Below, in pieces: positions 26,922 to 36,205 of a stretch of 64,000 nucleotides of DNA. Made by a program: the position numbers and the translations under genes. Source of the stretch: Kribbella caucasensis (GTDB lineage: Bacteria > Actinomycetota > Actinomycetes > Propionibacteriales > Kribbellaceae); contig NZ_SNWQ01000008.1 of NCBI RefSeq assembly GCF_004361855.1, positions 124,001 to 188,000 on the forward strand, read 5' to 3'. Position 1 is the stretch's first letter; the number at the start of each line of letters is the position of its first letter. Below the pieces are notes generated by a model that did no database searches, was not told the DNA's origin, and saw only the letters and a list, made by a program, of their open reading frames with translations.

Positions 26922-29900
26922 GTACGCCGATACAGCAGCAGTCGGAGGCCGACCTGCAAGCGCAGCAGACCCAGGCGGCGAGACGCGCCCGGGCGGTTCT
27001 CGGGGTCGCACTGGGTGTGGTCGCGCCTGAGGCGATCGCGCTGCAGGACGGCCGGGTCCGGCTGACGACCAGCGCGGACCTGCTGGAGCGGGACGCGATG
27101 GAGCGCCTCGACACCCGGCTGACCGAGTTGGCAGCGCGACAGGTGTCCGACGAACGACTCGTCGCCGACGCGGTCGCCCTGCTCGGCGCCGAGGTGGACC
27201 ATGCCCGTGGCGGCTCGTCCCCGGCCGATGGAGCCACAGCCGCTCTGGACCAACTCCTCGACGTACCGAATCTGCCGCAGGCAACGGAGACCGAGGCACA
27301 AGCGCTACTCCGGAACGTCCTCGAGACCAACCGTTTGACCACCGAGTCGGCCACCCGCCGCCTCGCCGCGGAACGGGCCGCCCAGCGGGCCGCCGACCGC
27401 CCACCCCTGGTCGCCGACTCCATCCAGGCCGCGCAGGAGATCAAGCGCGAAGCCCAGGTCCTCACCCACCTCGCCGCTCCCCCGGCCCTCGTACGCCGAG
27501 GTGGTGGGCACCGTCGAGTGGGCGGCCGATCCTCCGGCCAGGGCCGCACGGCCGGGACGCGGGCGGAAGCGGGCCTGACCCGAGACGGCCGGCCCCAACC
27601 CAATCTCACCGAGGACGAGGCGCTCGACGCACTCCTCCAGGTCCAGCCCAACGACTTGTCCGGGGGCATCACCGCTCCCACGCAGAAGCTGGACCGCCCC
27701 AAGCTCGGCGTGGTCACCACAGCCCACGGTCCGCAGTACTTCCGGGTGGATGTCACCAACCCGCCGCCCCGACGCCTGGTGGCGCAGACGGACGTTCGCG
27801 CGGGCACCCTGGCCGACCCGCACGTCATCCACATCTCTCCTGGCGTCCCCAACGCCCAGCTCCCCCGCGTCTGGGCGAACCAGGTCAGCCGGACGCTGCA
27901 GCAGGTCGAGGCTCGGGCGGCCGCTCCCGCGAACATCTTCCGCCGGCTCCGCTCGGCCCTGAGCAACTTCCGCGGCCGTGACGCGACAGCGCAGTACGAC
28001 GAGTTCCGGCTGCTGAGCAGGCAGTGGCGAGAGGAGCAGCTCCAGCCGGCCCCGGACGGCGACTGGCTGGCCGATCTGCAGCAGCAACTCCAGGGCCTCG
28101 CCACCGCGATCCAGCGGAAGCGGCAACCGGTCCCGACGTTGCCATGGACAACCGAAGCCCGGCATGTGATCGCGCCGGACCGCACCCTCATGACCCAGCC
28201 CGCGACCAACACGCCCGCCCATTTGAGGGAGCGCGTGCAGGCCGAGATCGCCGGACTGCAGAAGGCCGTCACCGAACTGGAGAAACGCGCTGCGGCCAAG
28301 CGGACCAGCGCGACCGCGGCAACGGCTCTGGCGGCGAAGACCATCACCGAGGCGGAGACCGAGGAGGGCCGCAAGGACTCGGCCGCCCCGGAACGCGGCC
28401 GCAAGCTCCGGGTGAGCGCGGCAAGCGCTACTGCGAAGGCGGAGCGGCACACCACGATCGCGGAGTCCTGCGACACCGCCGTACAACAGGCGAACGAAGC
28501 GATCGTCGCCTACCAGGCACTGCTCACCAAGCTGGACGAAGTCGAGTCCAGTGGGCAGCGGCCCGATCAGGACGTCGCCGTACTCGCGCAGACGGCCGCG
28601 GACAAGGTGGAGGCGTACCGCGGCGGCGTGGAAGCCACACTGCCGTCAAAGGAGGTGCAGCACGCGGTCATCACGTCCGGGCGGCTCCCCCACCTCGCCG
28701 CGCTGACCCGCGAACTCAACCAGGCGCTCGCAGACAAGAAGCACCCCTTCCGCTTCACTCCGGAAGTGCTGCATCGGCGGCTGCGTGCGGAGACCCGGCG
28801 GATGCTGTCGCCGGACGGCGTGGTCATCACAGTCGGGAACGATCCGCGCGCTGACGTGTCCGAGCTGACCCAGTTCAAGCTCCACCTGCGTCCGGGAGAG
28901 CTGAGCGAAGTACTGGACTCGCCGATCACCTTCGACGAGGGCATGCTCGGTCAGCTCGAGCAAGGCGGCTACAGTCTCTCGACCACGGCCACGGACACCC
29001 TCACCTACAACGGTGGGTTCGGCCTCAAGGCCGTGATGGCCGTCTTCCCGGACCCGGCCCTGCTGGCGGTCTCGCAGGTCGTCAACCCAGGTCTCGAGTA
29101 CGCCGTCGGCCAGAGCCACTCGGTCAGCGGCAACGCAACGGAGTACGGACTCGGTGGAGGGGTCGAGCTGCTCAACGGCGAGATCCTCCGGTACCGGAGC
29201 GAGACGCCGAGCTGGAGCTGGCAGATGCGGACCTCGGCCGTCGCCGGCTGGTCCGACAAGCAGGTCGTCGACATGGGCGATCCGCACGACAACAGCCACT
29301 TGGACGTCGGGGTCGGGCACACGTACACGGTCCCGCCGCCGACCGACACGGTCACCCTCGAGCAGCTCGGCCTGGCCGCCGAACGCGAGACCGAGCTGCC
29401 CGAGCACGTCGCCTCCCGGGTCGACGGGCTCAACGACATGGCCGACGAGGCGGTCGCCGGACTGGCGGCGAGGTTGGACGGCCTGGACCGGGTCGGGCAC
29501 GACCAACTCCGCGGCCTGCTGATCGAGGACGCGCCGAGCCGGCTGGACGAGACGACCAAACCGGGCGGGATCGGGCGGCTGATCAGCAAGGGCGGCCGGC
29601 CGGTCGCGTATGCCCAGCTGGAGACGTTCGTCGAGCTGGAGGAAGTCGAGCTGCTCAGCGACAGCTCGCCGGATCACAAGATCGAGCGGCTCCGGGTCGG
29701 ATTCTCCGGCGCCTCCGGCGGCCAGGCCTTCAACGCCAACAGCGCCACCGCCGCGACCATCGGCTACGGCGGCACCGCGCTCAACGACCTCGGCAACTCG
29801 ACGGTCGACTTCGGGCCGACCGTCAAGGCCGGCCGGAACGTGTCCCGTGAGGACAGCCTGAACGTCAGTGACGTGGCGATCCACCCGAGCGTGCAGCGGA

Positions 29901-32900
29901 CCGAGCGGACCGTCGGCTACAAGATCCACCTCCGGCACCGGCTCACCATCCACCGGCTCGACAAGGACGAGTCGTTCACCGTCGACGGCAAGGGCGACGC
30001 CGTACTGCGGATGCCGGCCAACGCCGCGTTCCGGTACGGCCTGCCGATCCCGAAGAAGGAACTCGTCCTCGACGCCGACGACCGGATCCAGCGCGGTCTC
30101 GACGGCCGGGTCCTCACCAAGGGCGACCCGCAACCGACCGAGGAGGTGCTGAAGCCGCCGGTCTGGATGGGCGACGGCAAAGGCCAGCTCCGCGGCGCCG
30201 GGGCGGCCCTGGTCCAGGAGCTGAAGGGCGCCGACCCGGCCTACAAGGCGTTCGTGCGGCACCTCAGCGAGCAGGGCATGGTGCCGCCGCTGGACGCCAA
30301 GTTCCGGCCCGTGATGAAGGAGTTGCGGGGCAAGGATCCGGCCCTGGTCGCGAGCCAGTTGGAGAACTTCGAGCGAGTCGGCCAGCAGGTCGCCCGGCAC
30401 CGGCTGGAGACCGGTTACGACCTGGCCTGTCAGGGTGGCGTGGAGTTCGCGCTGACCAAGCACCGGACCGGTCACCCGCCTCAGGAGCACACCTTCCGGA
30501 TCCACCTCGAGCAGGACGTGAAGCGGGCCAAGCCACTCGGCCTGAACACGTCGCAGACCGCGACCAACCTGCACATCGGGTCGAACACCACGGTCCGGTC
30601 CCGCAGCCGCTCGAAGGGTCTGCCCTGGCTGGCCCGGTTCGGCTTCAGCGACAAACCAGACAAGAACGAGGCGGGCAGTACGCCGGACGCCGGCCCCACC
30701 TACGGGCGGTCGTCGCTCGGCCGGTTCTTCGCCTGGGCGACTGGCAGCACGGTCAACGACGTGTCGCTGACCGAGAGCACCGCGCCGCTGGCGGAGTTCG
30801 AGATCCCGCACAAGCTGACCATCACCGAGGTGTTCCCCGACGGTGACTCGGAGCCGATCGTCGAGGTCGACGGCAGCGCCCGGGTCTCGATCGACAGCGA
30901 GTTCTGCGATCGGGGCGAGCGGCAGGTGGTCGCGATGGCCGGCGAGGTCGCGCCGTCGATCCTGCAGACCGCCACCTGGCAGCACGTCGACATGGGCGAT
31001 CCGGTGCCGCGGATCCTGGACCAGCTGCCCGCGGCGGCCCGGACCGACTCCACCGCCCGCCAGCATCTCAACGCCCTGCTGAACTCGCGGAACCTGTGCG
31101 CTCACCCCGAACTGCTGACCGCGCAGTACGGCACCGGCTTCGCGATCAGCCCGATGCCGTCGAACGTCGAGCAGGCCATCGCCCAGCGCGGCCTGCGACC
31201 GAGGCAGGCCAGCGTGAACCTGACCGCCCGGGTCGAGAACCTCCGGTACGTCGGCAGCGGGCACCCGGTGATCGGCGACATCAACCTGACCCTCGGCAGC
31301 TCGAGCTTCACCGCGGGCAGCTCCTCCGGTCAGAACATCGGCATCGGCGGCGGCTCCGGTGCGGTCGAGACCGACGGCGACGGCTGGAACGCGACGGCCG
31401 GCCTCGCACGCGCGAGCAGTACGTCGGCCGCCAGCACCGAGACCACGATCGGCGGAGTCGAGCGGCTCAACATCAAGGACGGCCAGCACTACCAGTTCGT
31501 CGGCGACCTGATCCTGGTCGCCGAGATCAAGGCCGCCGGACTCGCCGAGCCAAAGACGATCGAACTGCCGGACGGCGCGGTCATGCTCACCATGCCGGAA
31601 CGGGACGCGCTCCAGCACTACGGCATGAACAAGGACTTCCACCTGCCGCTGGAGAAGGTGTCCGACGCGGTCGAGCGGCTGCTGGACGGGAACCTGAGCC
31701 TGGATCGTCGAACCACTTCGGCCCTGCTCCGGCGGTACCAGCAGGAGAAGGCCGGGGTGACCGGCGGCCTGGCCGAAGGGCACACCACCGAGCGGCTGCG
31801 GGACAAGCTGCACGAGATCGTCAAGGTGACCAAGCCCGACGCCCGGCCGGCGAACTTCGAGCAGGTAGCGGCCGACGCGGAGAAGATCGCCAAGGAGCGG
31901 GTCGAGGCCCGGCTGCCCGACCACTACCGGACCACCATGGGCGCCGCATTGATCGCTCGCGACGAGTTCGTCAACGCCGACGGCGAGAAGACCGAGATGC
32001 TGGCCGAGGTCCGGGCCGCGATCGCCGACCGGGTCCCGGACGCACTGCTGGATCCCGCGGTGGCCGAGGCATTGCGCAGCGAACTGGGCGGCACCCGCTG
32101 GCGCGGTCACATCGACGACATCCTCGACCCGGCCGGGTACACGATCGACTACCCGTTCGGCGACCGCGCCCCGGAGATGCCGCCGCCGCGCAATCTCCAG
32201 GTCCGGATCCGGATCGTGTACGACGGTCCGCCCAGCACCGATGGGGCGAAAGACGACCCGGCGGCCGGCAAGACCGAGAACAACTTCAACATCGTCCAGG
32301 GGTACGACTACACCGAGGAGGGCCGCAGCGCGACCACGACGGTCGGCTACGGCGCCAACGTCGGCGGCGAGCTGACCCAGGGCGATGCCGGGTCGGCCGG
32401 GTTGAGCACCGAGGCGAGCACCTCGCAGACCGCGAGCAGCACCGAGCAGAACACCCGGATGAGCCGCGCGCTCTGGCAGCGGACGAAGAGCGTCGAGCGC
32501 GGCTTCCGGCTGGTGATCGACGTCGACGAGCCGCCGGTGGTCGGCGCCGACACGAAGGGCGTACTGCGTCAGCGGATGGCGCAGCGCAGTACCGACCAGA
32601 AGCCGCCGCTACGCCGTGAGGCTGCCGGCAAGTTGACCTTGTCGGTGCCCAGCTCCGACATCAATCCGCCCGATGTGGTCCGTCCGGAAGCTGTGGACCA
32701 CCGCACGGTCCCGCTGCCGAACTACTACTTCCTTCGCGGCATCCAGTTGCACGACGCGGACGGTCAACTGCCTGACGAGGGGCAGACGATCGAGGACCAG
32801 AACTACGACGACGAACTGGTCAAGGCCGCGTGCGCCGGGCTCGGACAGCGCGACATGCTGACGGCGGCCGGCGTACAGCTGCACAAGGCGACACTGCGCA

Positions 32901-34012
32901 AGCAGTTGTCGGCCGCAACCCGGCGGATCGCGTTCGAGCGGGCGGATGGCGAGGGTAGTCCGTGGACCACCGCCCTGCCGGTCCCGGGGCACGGATCGCG
33001 GGCGGTGTCGGTGCGGTTGCGTGCGGATCTGTCCGGTCTGCAGGTGATCTCGGATCCGGCCGCCGGTGACAAGGGCCAGCTCGGTGAGGTCAATCGTGAG
33101 CAGGGCATCACCCAGACCACGACGAAGAGCACCAAGCTGCTGCCGACCAGTAAGACCATCGGCGGCAAGGACCCGGTCACCGGCATCAAGGGAGGCGTCT
33201 CCTTCGGCGAGCAGGTCAGCGAGAAGGACACCGACACCACCGGCAATCGGAACGAGACCAGCAGCTTCGAGTCCGGCGAACTGGTCACCGTGGAACTACA
33301 GGTCAACTTCCACCTCGACGTACGGCGGCTGAAGTACGACCGGCACAACCAGGCCACCGTGACCAAGGAGCGGACGATCGACAACGCGGCCACAGGTGTC
33401 GCGACGCTGACGATGTTCCGGCACGAGCTGGAGGCGATCCAGGCGCGGATGGAGGCGGGACTGCCGCCGCTGCAGGGCTGGGATCCGTCCCGGATCGCGG
33501 AGGCGACCCGTCGGGTCCCCGAGCGGCGGGTCAGCGGCCACGAGGTGGTCCCTACCGACAGTGGCGCCGAGGAGCTGCACCCGTACCGGCCGATGGTGGC
33601 CGCGCTCGCCCAGGCCCGGCGGGAGAACGTGACGGTGGTGCTGACCATGCACCAGAAGGATGGGACCAAGCAGATCTACCGGGCGAAGCCGGACGGCACG
33701 ATGACCGGCAAGGACGACAACGGATTCGGCGCGGCGTTCGCCACGTTGCATCCGCAGCTCGCGGTGCTGGCCGAAGGCCGAGTCAACCTGCGGGAGCTGT
33801 ACGACGAGGGCGGGCACAACGGGCGGTTCACCGGTACGGTGGTGAAAGCCTTGCAGGACAAAGACATTCCAGCCTCGGCCCTGACTCAGCTGGACCATAC
33901 GCTGTCTGCGGCAAAGGCCGACGAGGCCGAGGCGGCCCGGCCGGACGGCGCCAAGCAGCACGTCGGTCGGAACGCAGCTGGTAAGGCCGGGACCGGGATA
34001 GGGGTGCAGTGA
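26918..34012 (+). CDS. Giant protein (2364 aa) with repeated beta-rich modules, unknown
   Basis: The gene starts at GTG 26918, the first start codon after the in-frame stop at 26840. There is no signal peptide or membrane helix. Residues 1-700 are largely helical and Ala/Gln/Glu-rich (a coiled-coil-like part at about 430-530). From about 640 onward a pattern recurs: a strand such as GFSGASGG, NLHIGSNT, INLTLGSSSF or TTVGYGANVG, Gly/Ser/Thr-rich, and then a strand of the form GxAxLxMP. The latter lies near residues 1027 (DAVLRMPANAAF), 1318 (SARVSID), 1551 (AVMLTMPERDAL), 1904 (KLTLSVPSSD) and 2160 (VATLTMFRHE). The 3' end overlaps the next gene by four bases. Giant actinobacterial polymorphic toxins have similar size and downstream partners, but I see no toxin domain. 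Function is unknown. Confidence 0.75.
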   Translation: MSTPIQQQSEADLQAQQTQAARRARAVLGVALGVVAPEAIALQDGRVRLTTSADLLERDAMERLDTRLTELAARQVSDERLVADAVALLGAEVDHARGGSSPADGATAALDQLLDVPNLPQATETEAQALLRNVLETNRLTTESATRRLAAERAAQRAADRPPLVADSIQAAQEIKREAQVLTHLAAPPALVRRGGGHRRVGGRSSGQGRTAGTRAEAGLTRDGRPQPNLTEDEALDALLQVQPNDLSGGITAPTQKLDRPKLGVVTTAHGPQYFRVDVTNPPPRRLVAQTDVRAGTLADPHVIHISPGVPNAQLPRVWANQVSRTLQQVEARAAAPANIFRRLRSALSNFRGRDATAQYDEFRLLSRQWREEQLQPAPDGDWLADLQQQLQGLATAIQRKRQPVPTLPWTTEARHVIAPDRTLMTQPATNTPAHLRERVQAEIAGLQKAVTELEKRAAAKRTSATAATALAAKTITEAETEEGRKDSAAPERGRKLRVSAASATAKAERHTTIAESCDTAVQQANEAIVAYQALLTKLDEVESSGQRPDQDVAVLAQTAADKVEAYRGGVEATLPSKEVQHAVITSGRLPHLAALTRELNQALADKKHPFRFTPEVLHRRLRAETRRMLSPDGVVITVGNDPRADVSELTQFKLHLRPGELSEVLDSPITFDEGMLGQLEQGGYSLSTTATDTLTYNGGFGLKAVMAVFPDPALLAVSQVVNPGLEYAVGQSHSVSGNATEYGLGGGVELLNGEILRYRSETPSWSWQMRTSAVAGWSDKQVVDMGDPHDNSHLDVGVGHTYTVPPPTDTVTLEQLGLAAERETELPEHVASRVDGLNDMADEAVAGLAARLDGLDRVGHDQLRGLLIEDAPSRLDETTKPGGIGRLISKGGRPVAYAQLETFVELEEVELLSDSSPDHKIERLRVGFSGASGGQAFNANSATAATIGYGGTALNDLGNSTVDFGPTVKAGRNVSREDSLNVSDVAIHPSVQRTERTVGYKIHLRHRLTIHRLDKDESFTVDGKGDAVLRMPANAAFRYGLPIPKKELVLDADDRIQRGLDGRVLTKGDPQPTEEVLKPPVWMGDGKGQLRGAGAALVQELKGADPAYKAFVRHLSEQGMVPPLDAKFRPVMKELRGKDPALVASQLENFERVGQQVARHRLETGYDLACQGGVEFALTKHRTGHPPQEHTFRIHLEQDVKRAKPLGLNTSQTATNLHIGSNTTVRSRSRSKGLPWLARFGFSDKPDKNEAGSTPDAGPTYGRSSLGRFFAWATGSTVNDVSLTESTAPLAEFEIPHKLTITEVFPDGDSEPIVEVDGSARVSIDSEFCDRGERQVVAMAGEVAPSILQTATWQHVDMGDPVPRILDQLPAAARTDSTARQHLNALLNSRNLCAHPELLTAQYGTGFAISPMPSNVEQAIAQRGLRPRQASVNLTARVENLRYVGSGHPVIGDINLTLGSSSFTAGSSSGQNIGIGGGSGAVETDGDGWNATAGLARASSTSAASTETTIGGVERLNIKDGQHYQFVGDLILVAEIKAAGLAEPKTIELPDGAVMLTMPERDALQHYGMNKDFHLPLEKVSDAVERLLDGNLSLDRRTTSALLRRYQQEKAGVTGGLAEGHTTERLRDKLHEIVKVTKPDARPANFEQVAADAEKIAKERVEARLPDHYRTTMGAALIARDEFVNADGEKTEMLAEVRAAIADRVPDALLDPAVAEALRSELGGTRWRGHIDDILDPAGYTIDYPFGDRAPEMPPPRNLQVRIRIVYDGPPSTDGAKDDPAAGKTENNFNIVQGYDYTEEGRSATTTVGYGANVGGELTQGDAGSAGLSTEASTSQTASSTEQNTRMSRALWQRTKSVERGFRLVIDVDEPPVVGADTKGVLRQRMAQRSTDQKPPLRREAAGKLTLSVPSSDINPPDVVRPEAVDHRTVPLPNYYFLRGIQLHDADGQLPDEGQTIEDQNYDDELVKAACAGLGQRDMLTAAGVQLHKATLRKQLSAATRRIAFERADGEGSPWTTALPVPGHGSRAVSVRLRADLSGLQVISDPAAGDKGQLGEVNREQGITQTTTKSTKLLPTSKTIGGKDPVTGIKGGVSFGEQVSEKDTDTTGNRNETSSFESGELVTVELQVNFHLDVRRLKYDRHNQATVTKERTIDNAATGVATLTMFRHELEAIQARMEAGLPPLQGWDPSRIAEATRRVPERRVSGHEVVPTDSGAEELHPYRPMVAALAQARRENVTVVLTMHQKDGTKQIYRAKPDGTMTGKDDNGFGAAFATLHPQLAVLAEGRVNLRELYDEGGHNGRFTGTVVKALQDKDIPASALTQLDHTLSAAKADEAEAARPDGAKQHVGRNAAGKAGTGIGVQ

Positions 34013-34548
34013 GCGAGTACGACCCGAAGTACGCGATCGCGCGGACTGGTGACGAGACCCTGCTCTACCTGGAGTTGCATCCGTGCGAGGACTGCGGCTC
34101 GATCGACATCCCGTGGGAGCACGGGCTGACCGATGACGACGGCGAGCTGGTGATCAGCTACACCGGGACGTGCGCGAACTGCGGTGCGGAACGCGAGTAC
34201 CTCTTCGGTCTGCCCGAGCAGGAGTCGGTCGGCCCGTTCCCTCACTTCGGCGGCGCCGAACCATCGGAGCTGATCGACGCCGGACAGTGGTTGGGGGTGG
34301 CCGACCAGGCAGCCGGATCCGTGCCCGCCGACGAGGACCTGGATGAGGAGGCGGCCGTCGTACTGCGGGTCGCGCGGGCCGCGGTCGAGGAAGTGATCAA
34401 GTTCGTCCCGGCCGGTGCTGAGATTGTTCCGGACGAGGCGTTCTGGACGTCGGAGGGTCGGCAGCTCCGGGACGCGGAACCGGGTAGGTTCCGGCTGGAG
34501 CGACTGCTCGTCGTCAGAGACAGCTACAGCCATACAGGAGCGAATTGA
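34009..34548 (+). CDS. Partner protein 1 of giant protein, zinc-ribbon-like
   Basis: This 179-residue acidic protein starts at GTG 34009, overlapping the giant gene's stop (GTGA). Two CxxC pairs, CEDCGS near residue 26 and CANCGAE near residue 55, look like a zinc ribbon. The C-terminal part (RAAVEEVIKFVPAGAEIVPD, EAFWTSEGRQLRDAEPGRF) resembles the C-terminal part of the next protein. It could be a chaperone, immunity or adaptor protein; the coupling says only that it is made together with the giant protein. No family recognised. Confidence 0.7.
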   Translation: MSEYDPKYAIARTGDETLLYLELHPCEDCGSIDIPWEHGLTDDDGELVISYTGTCANCGAEREYLFGLPEQESVGPFPHFGGAEPSELIDAGQWLGVADQAAGSVPADEDLDEEAAVVLRVARAAVEEVIKFVPAGAEIVPDEAFWTSEGRQLRDAEPGRFRLERLLVVRDSYSHTGAN

Positions 34549-35093
34549 TGCTGACCGCACGGACCCTGGCCGAGGCACAGGTCTACCTGAGCGTGCTCGC
34601 CGCCGCGGACGACGCGCCGGATGCGAGTACGCCGCCGGGGACCACCCGGACCGAGGGCGAGTCGAGCTGGACGATCAGCTCATCGGTCGGCGATGTCGAG
34701 GTGCCGTTCCGGACCGAGGACGAGGCCCGCAAGCTCGGCGAACGGTTCGGCCTCGGTGTCTCCCTGCTGCTCGACGCCGGCGACTGGGTGCAGCTGGCCT
34801 CGGTCTGGGCCCAGCGTGCGCTCGACGCGGACCTGGAGTACACCGGTCAGCCCGGGCAGAGCCGCGAGCGGGTCGAGGTCAACTGGGAGTTCGCCCGCGA
34901 CGGGATGGCGGAGGCGCTGAAGTTCCTGCCGGAGGGCGCCGACGCGATCCCCGCCGACGCGTTCTGGACCGAGCTCGGCGTCCGCACCTACGAGCGCAAC
35001 CCGGAGCTGTTCACCCGGGCCAAGCTCACCGAGGACTACGAGTACTACCGCGACACCCTCGCCGACTTCCGCTCGTTATACGGCCGGCCCTGA
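34548..35093 (+). CDS. Partner protein 2 of giant protein
   Basis: This 181-residue acidic protein starts at ATG 34548, which shares its A with the stop of the previous gene, behind AGGAG. The C-terminal part (AEALKFLPEGADAIPADAFW, TELGVRTYERNPELFTRAKL) is related to that of partner 1, but the zinc ribbon is missing. The N-terminal half has a region (VPFRTEDEARKLGERFGLGV) that may be a separate alpha-beta domain. The two partners look like diverged copies. It is the last gene of the operon; a convergent gene follows after 63 bp. Confidence 0.7.
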   Translation: MLTARTLAEAQVYLSVLAAADDAPDASTPPGTTRTEGESSWTISSSVGDVEVPFRTEDEARKLGERFGLGVSLLLDAGDWVQLASVWAQRALDADLEYTGQPGQSRERVEVNWEFARDGMAEALKFLPEGADAIPADAFWTELGVRTYERNPELFTRAKLTEDYEYYRDTLADFRSLYGRP

Positions 35094-35156
35094 TCACGCT
35101 CCACCCGAGGACGGCGTACAGGATCATCCCCCGGCGTGGGGGCCGGCGGCCCGGTA

Positions 35157-35774
35157 TCAGTCCGGATCGGTGATCTCGATCCGGATCGCTCGGGCGTCGA
35201 TTCCGGCCTGCTCCAGTACTTTCTGCTTCGGGTCGGGCACGCCCAGGAAAGGCGGATGGACGAGGAGGCGAAGGTCCTTCAGCCGAGGGTCCTCCAGCAC
35301 GGTGTCGATGGCCTTTCGATCGCCGCCGCAGACGAGGACGTCGAGGTGGGCGGGCGCCAGGATCCGTACGGCGACCTCCGTGGCCGCCGCGAACGCCTCG
35401 CGCGCCTGGTTGTCGCGCCGCCGGGCAAACCGCTGCTGCGACCACCCACCGGCCTTCGTGGTCCCCTGAACATGCCGCGACCCGACCTTGGAGTCGACCA
35501 GCCTGGTCCCGGCGAACACACCAGCGCCATAACCACCACGCCGTACCAGCAACACCCCAAGCCGCCGCTCGGCCAAAACATGCGCGATCAACCCGTCCCG
35601 CGTGAGGTCGTGCAGCGGCCCGAACGGCACGTCGATCTCCGCCCGCGATCCGTCCTCCGCCGACGCGGTGAACCGCATCGGCCTCACGTCGTACGAGACG
35701 TCACCATGACGCTCGCCGAACCCGGCCAACCACCGCTCAAGCCGCTCCGGCGCCACCGACACAATCCGAGTCAC
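35157..35774 (-). CDS. acVLRF1-family peptidyl-tRNA hydrolase
   Basis: This 205-residue protein belongs to the actinobacterial VLRF1/Vms1 family, which frees nascent chains from tRNA on stalled ribosomes. The key segment is GSRHVQGTTKAGGWSQQRFA at about 98-117, followed by RRRDNQAREAF, which holds the catalytic Gln region. The C-terminal part (LVCGGDRKAIDTVLEDPRLK) is the eRF1-like domain. Length and order match the family. The 20-bp repeat element lies 46 bp upstream of its start. Confidence 0.88.
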   Translation of the reverse strand: MTRIVSVAPERLERWLAGFGERHGDVSYDVRPMRFTASAEDGSRAEIDVPFGPLHDLTRDGLIAHVLAERRLGVLLVRRGGYGAGVFAGTRLVDSKVGSRHVQGTTKAGGWSQQRFARRRDNQAREAFAAATEVAVRILAPAHLDVLVCGGDRKAIDTVLEDPRLKDLRLLVHPPFLGVPDPKQKVLEQAGIDARAIRIEITDPD

Positions 35775-35819
35775 CCACCGACGCTAACGCCAACCCCGTT
35801 CGGCCAGGGGCATAGACAC

Positions 35820-36045
35820 CATTCCGGGACCTCGCACCACATCCCAGGACCTCGCACCACATCCCAGGACCTCGGACAACGGACGACAGCCGGGGACCTC
35901 CCACAACATTCGGGGACCTCGGACACCATTCGGGGACCTCGCACAGCAGAGACCTCGGACAACATCTGGGGAGGTCGGTCACCATGTGGGGACTTCGGAC
36001 AGGTCATTTTCCTGTCCGAAGTCCCCGCTTCTTGGTCACGGTCCC
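35820..36045 (+). repeat. 20-bp tandem repeat element with terminal hairpin and tail (copy 1)
   Basis: About nine degenerate units with consensus CATCCCGGGACCTCGGACAA start at 35820, 35840, 35860, 35907, 35927, 35947, 35963 and 35983, with one 27-bp and one 16-bp irregular unit between. The last unit forms a perfect 16-bp hairpin with an inverted copy (35988-36003 with 36011-36026, 7-base loop). A tail CTTCTTGGTCACGGTCCC follows at 36028-36045. The same plan occurs at 46860-46982. Confidence 0.88.
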
Positions 36046-36079
36046 GCCGTCCCGGCCGCCCAAGGCGTTCACGGTGTCG

Positions 36080-36136
36080 CCTTGAGCACCCGCCAGTCAC
36101 ACTTCGGGCCATAACACGACTGGACGGTGCTCAAGG
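36080..36136. repeat. Inverted repeat, 19-bp arms
   Basis: Arms CCTTGAGCACCCGCCAGTC (36080-36098) and GACTGGACGGTGCTCAAGG (36118-36136) pair at 17 of 19 positions around a 19-base loop. There is no T-run, so it is not an ordinary terminator. It could be a REP-like palindrome or a regulatory site upstream of acVLRF1. Confidence 0.85.
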
Positions 36137-36163
36137 TCGCCGAACTCAGTCCCGGGCGTGCGT

Positions 36164-36189
36164 AAGCCCGGGCCACCTGACCCGGGCTT
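36164..36189 (-). terminator. Probable terminator of the suf operon
   Basis: A 9-bp stem (AAGCCCGGG at 36164-36172, CCCGGGCTT at 36181-36189, 8-base loop) lies 17 bases after the sufT stop. A further CCCGGGC at 36151-36157 could pair with the first arm instead. The T-run is short, which is common in GC-rich actinobacteria. Confidence 0.75.
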
Positions 36190-36205
36190 TGCGAAATGGT
36201 GACGC

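Larger units (their letters stand above)
35775..36205. other. 431-bp intergenic region with repeat element, palindrome and terminator
   Basis: Between acVLRF1 and sufT, both on the minus strand, there is no gene. In order on the plus strand it holds a 20-bp repeat array with terminal hairpin (35820-36045), a 19-bp-arm inverted repeat (36080-36136) and the suf terminator (36164-36189). Confidence 0.85.

Noticed and set aside
28646..32110. A 1154-codon open frame on the minus strand inside the giant gene.
   Set aside because: Its product has the composition of an antisense frame, and the plus strand has the ribosomal coupling to its partners.
33540..34012. A C-terminal toxin domain on the giant protein.
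   Set aside because: I found no nuclease, deaminase or protease motif in the last 150 residues; the end is polar and rich in Lys and Ala.
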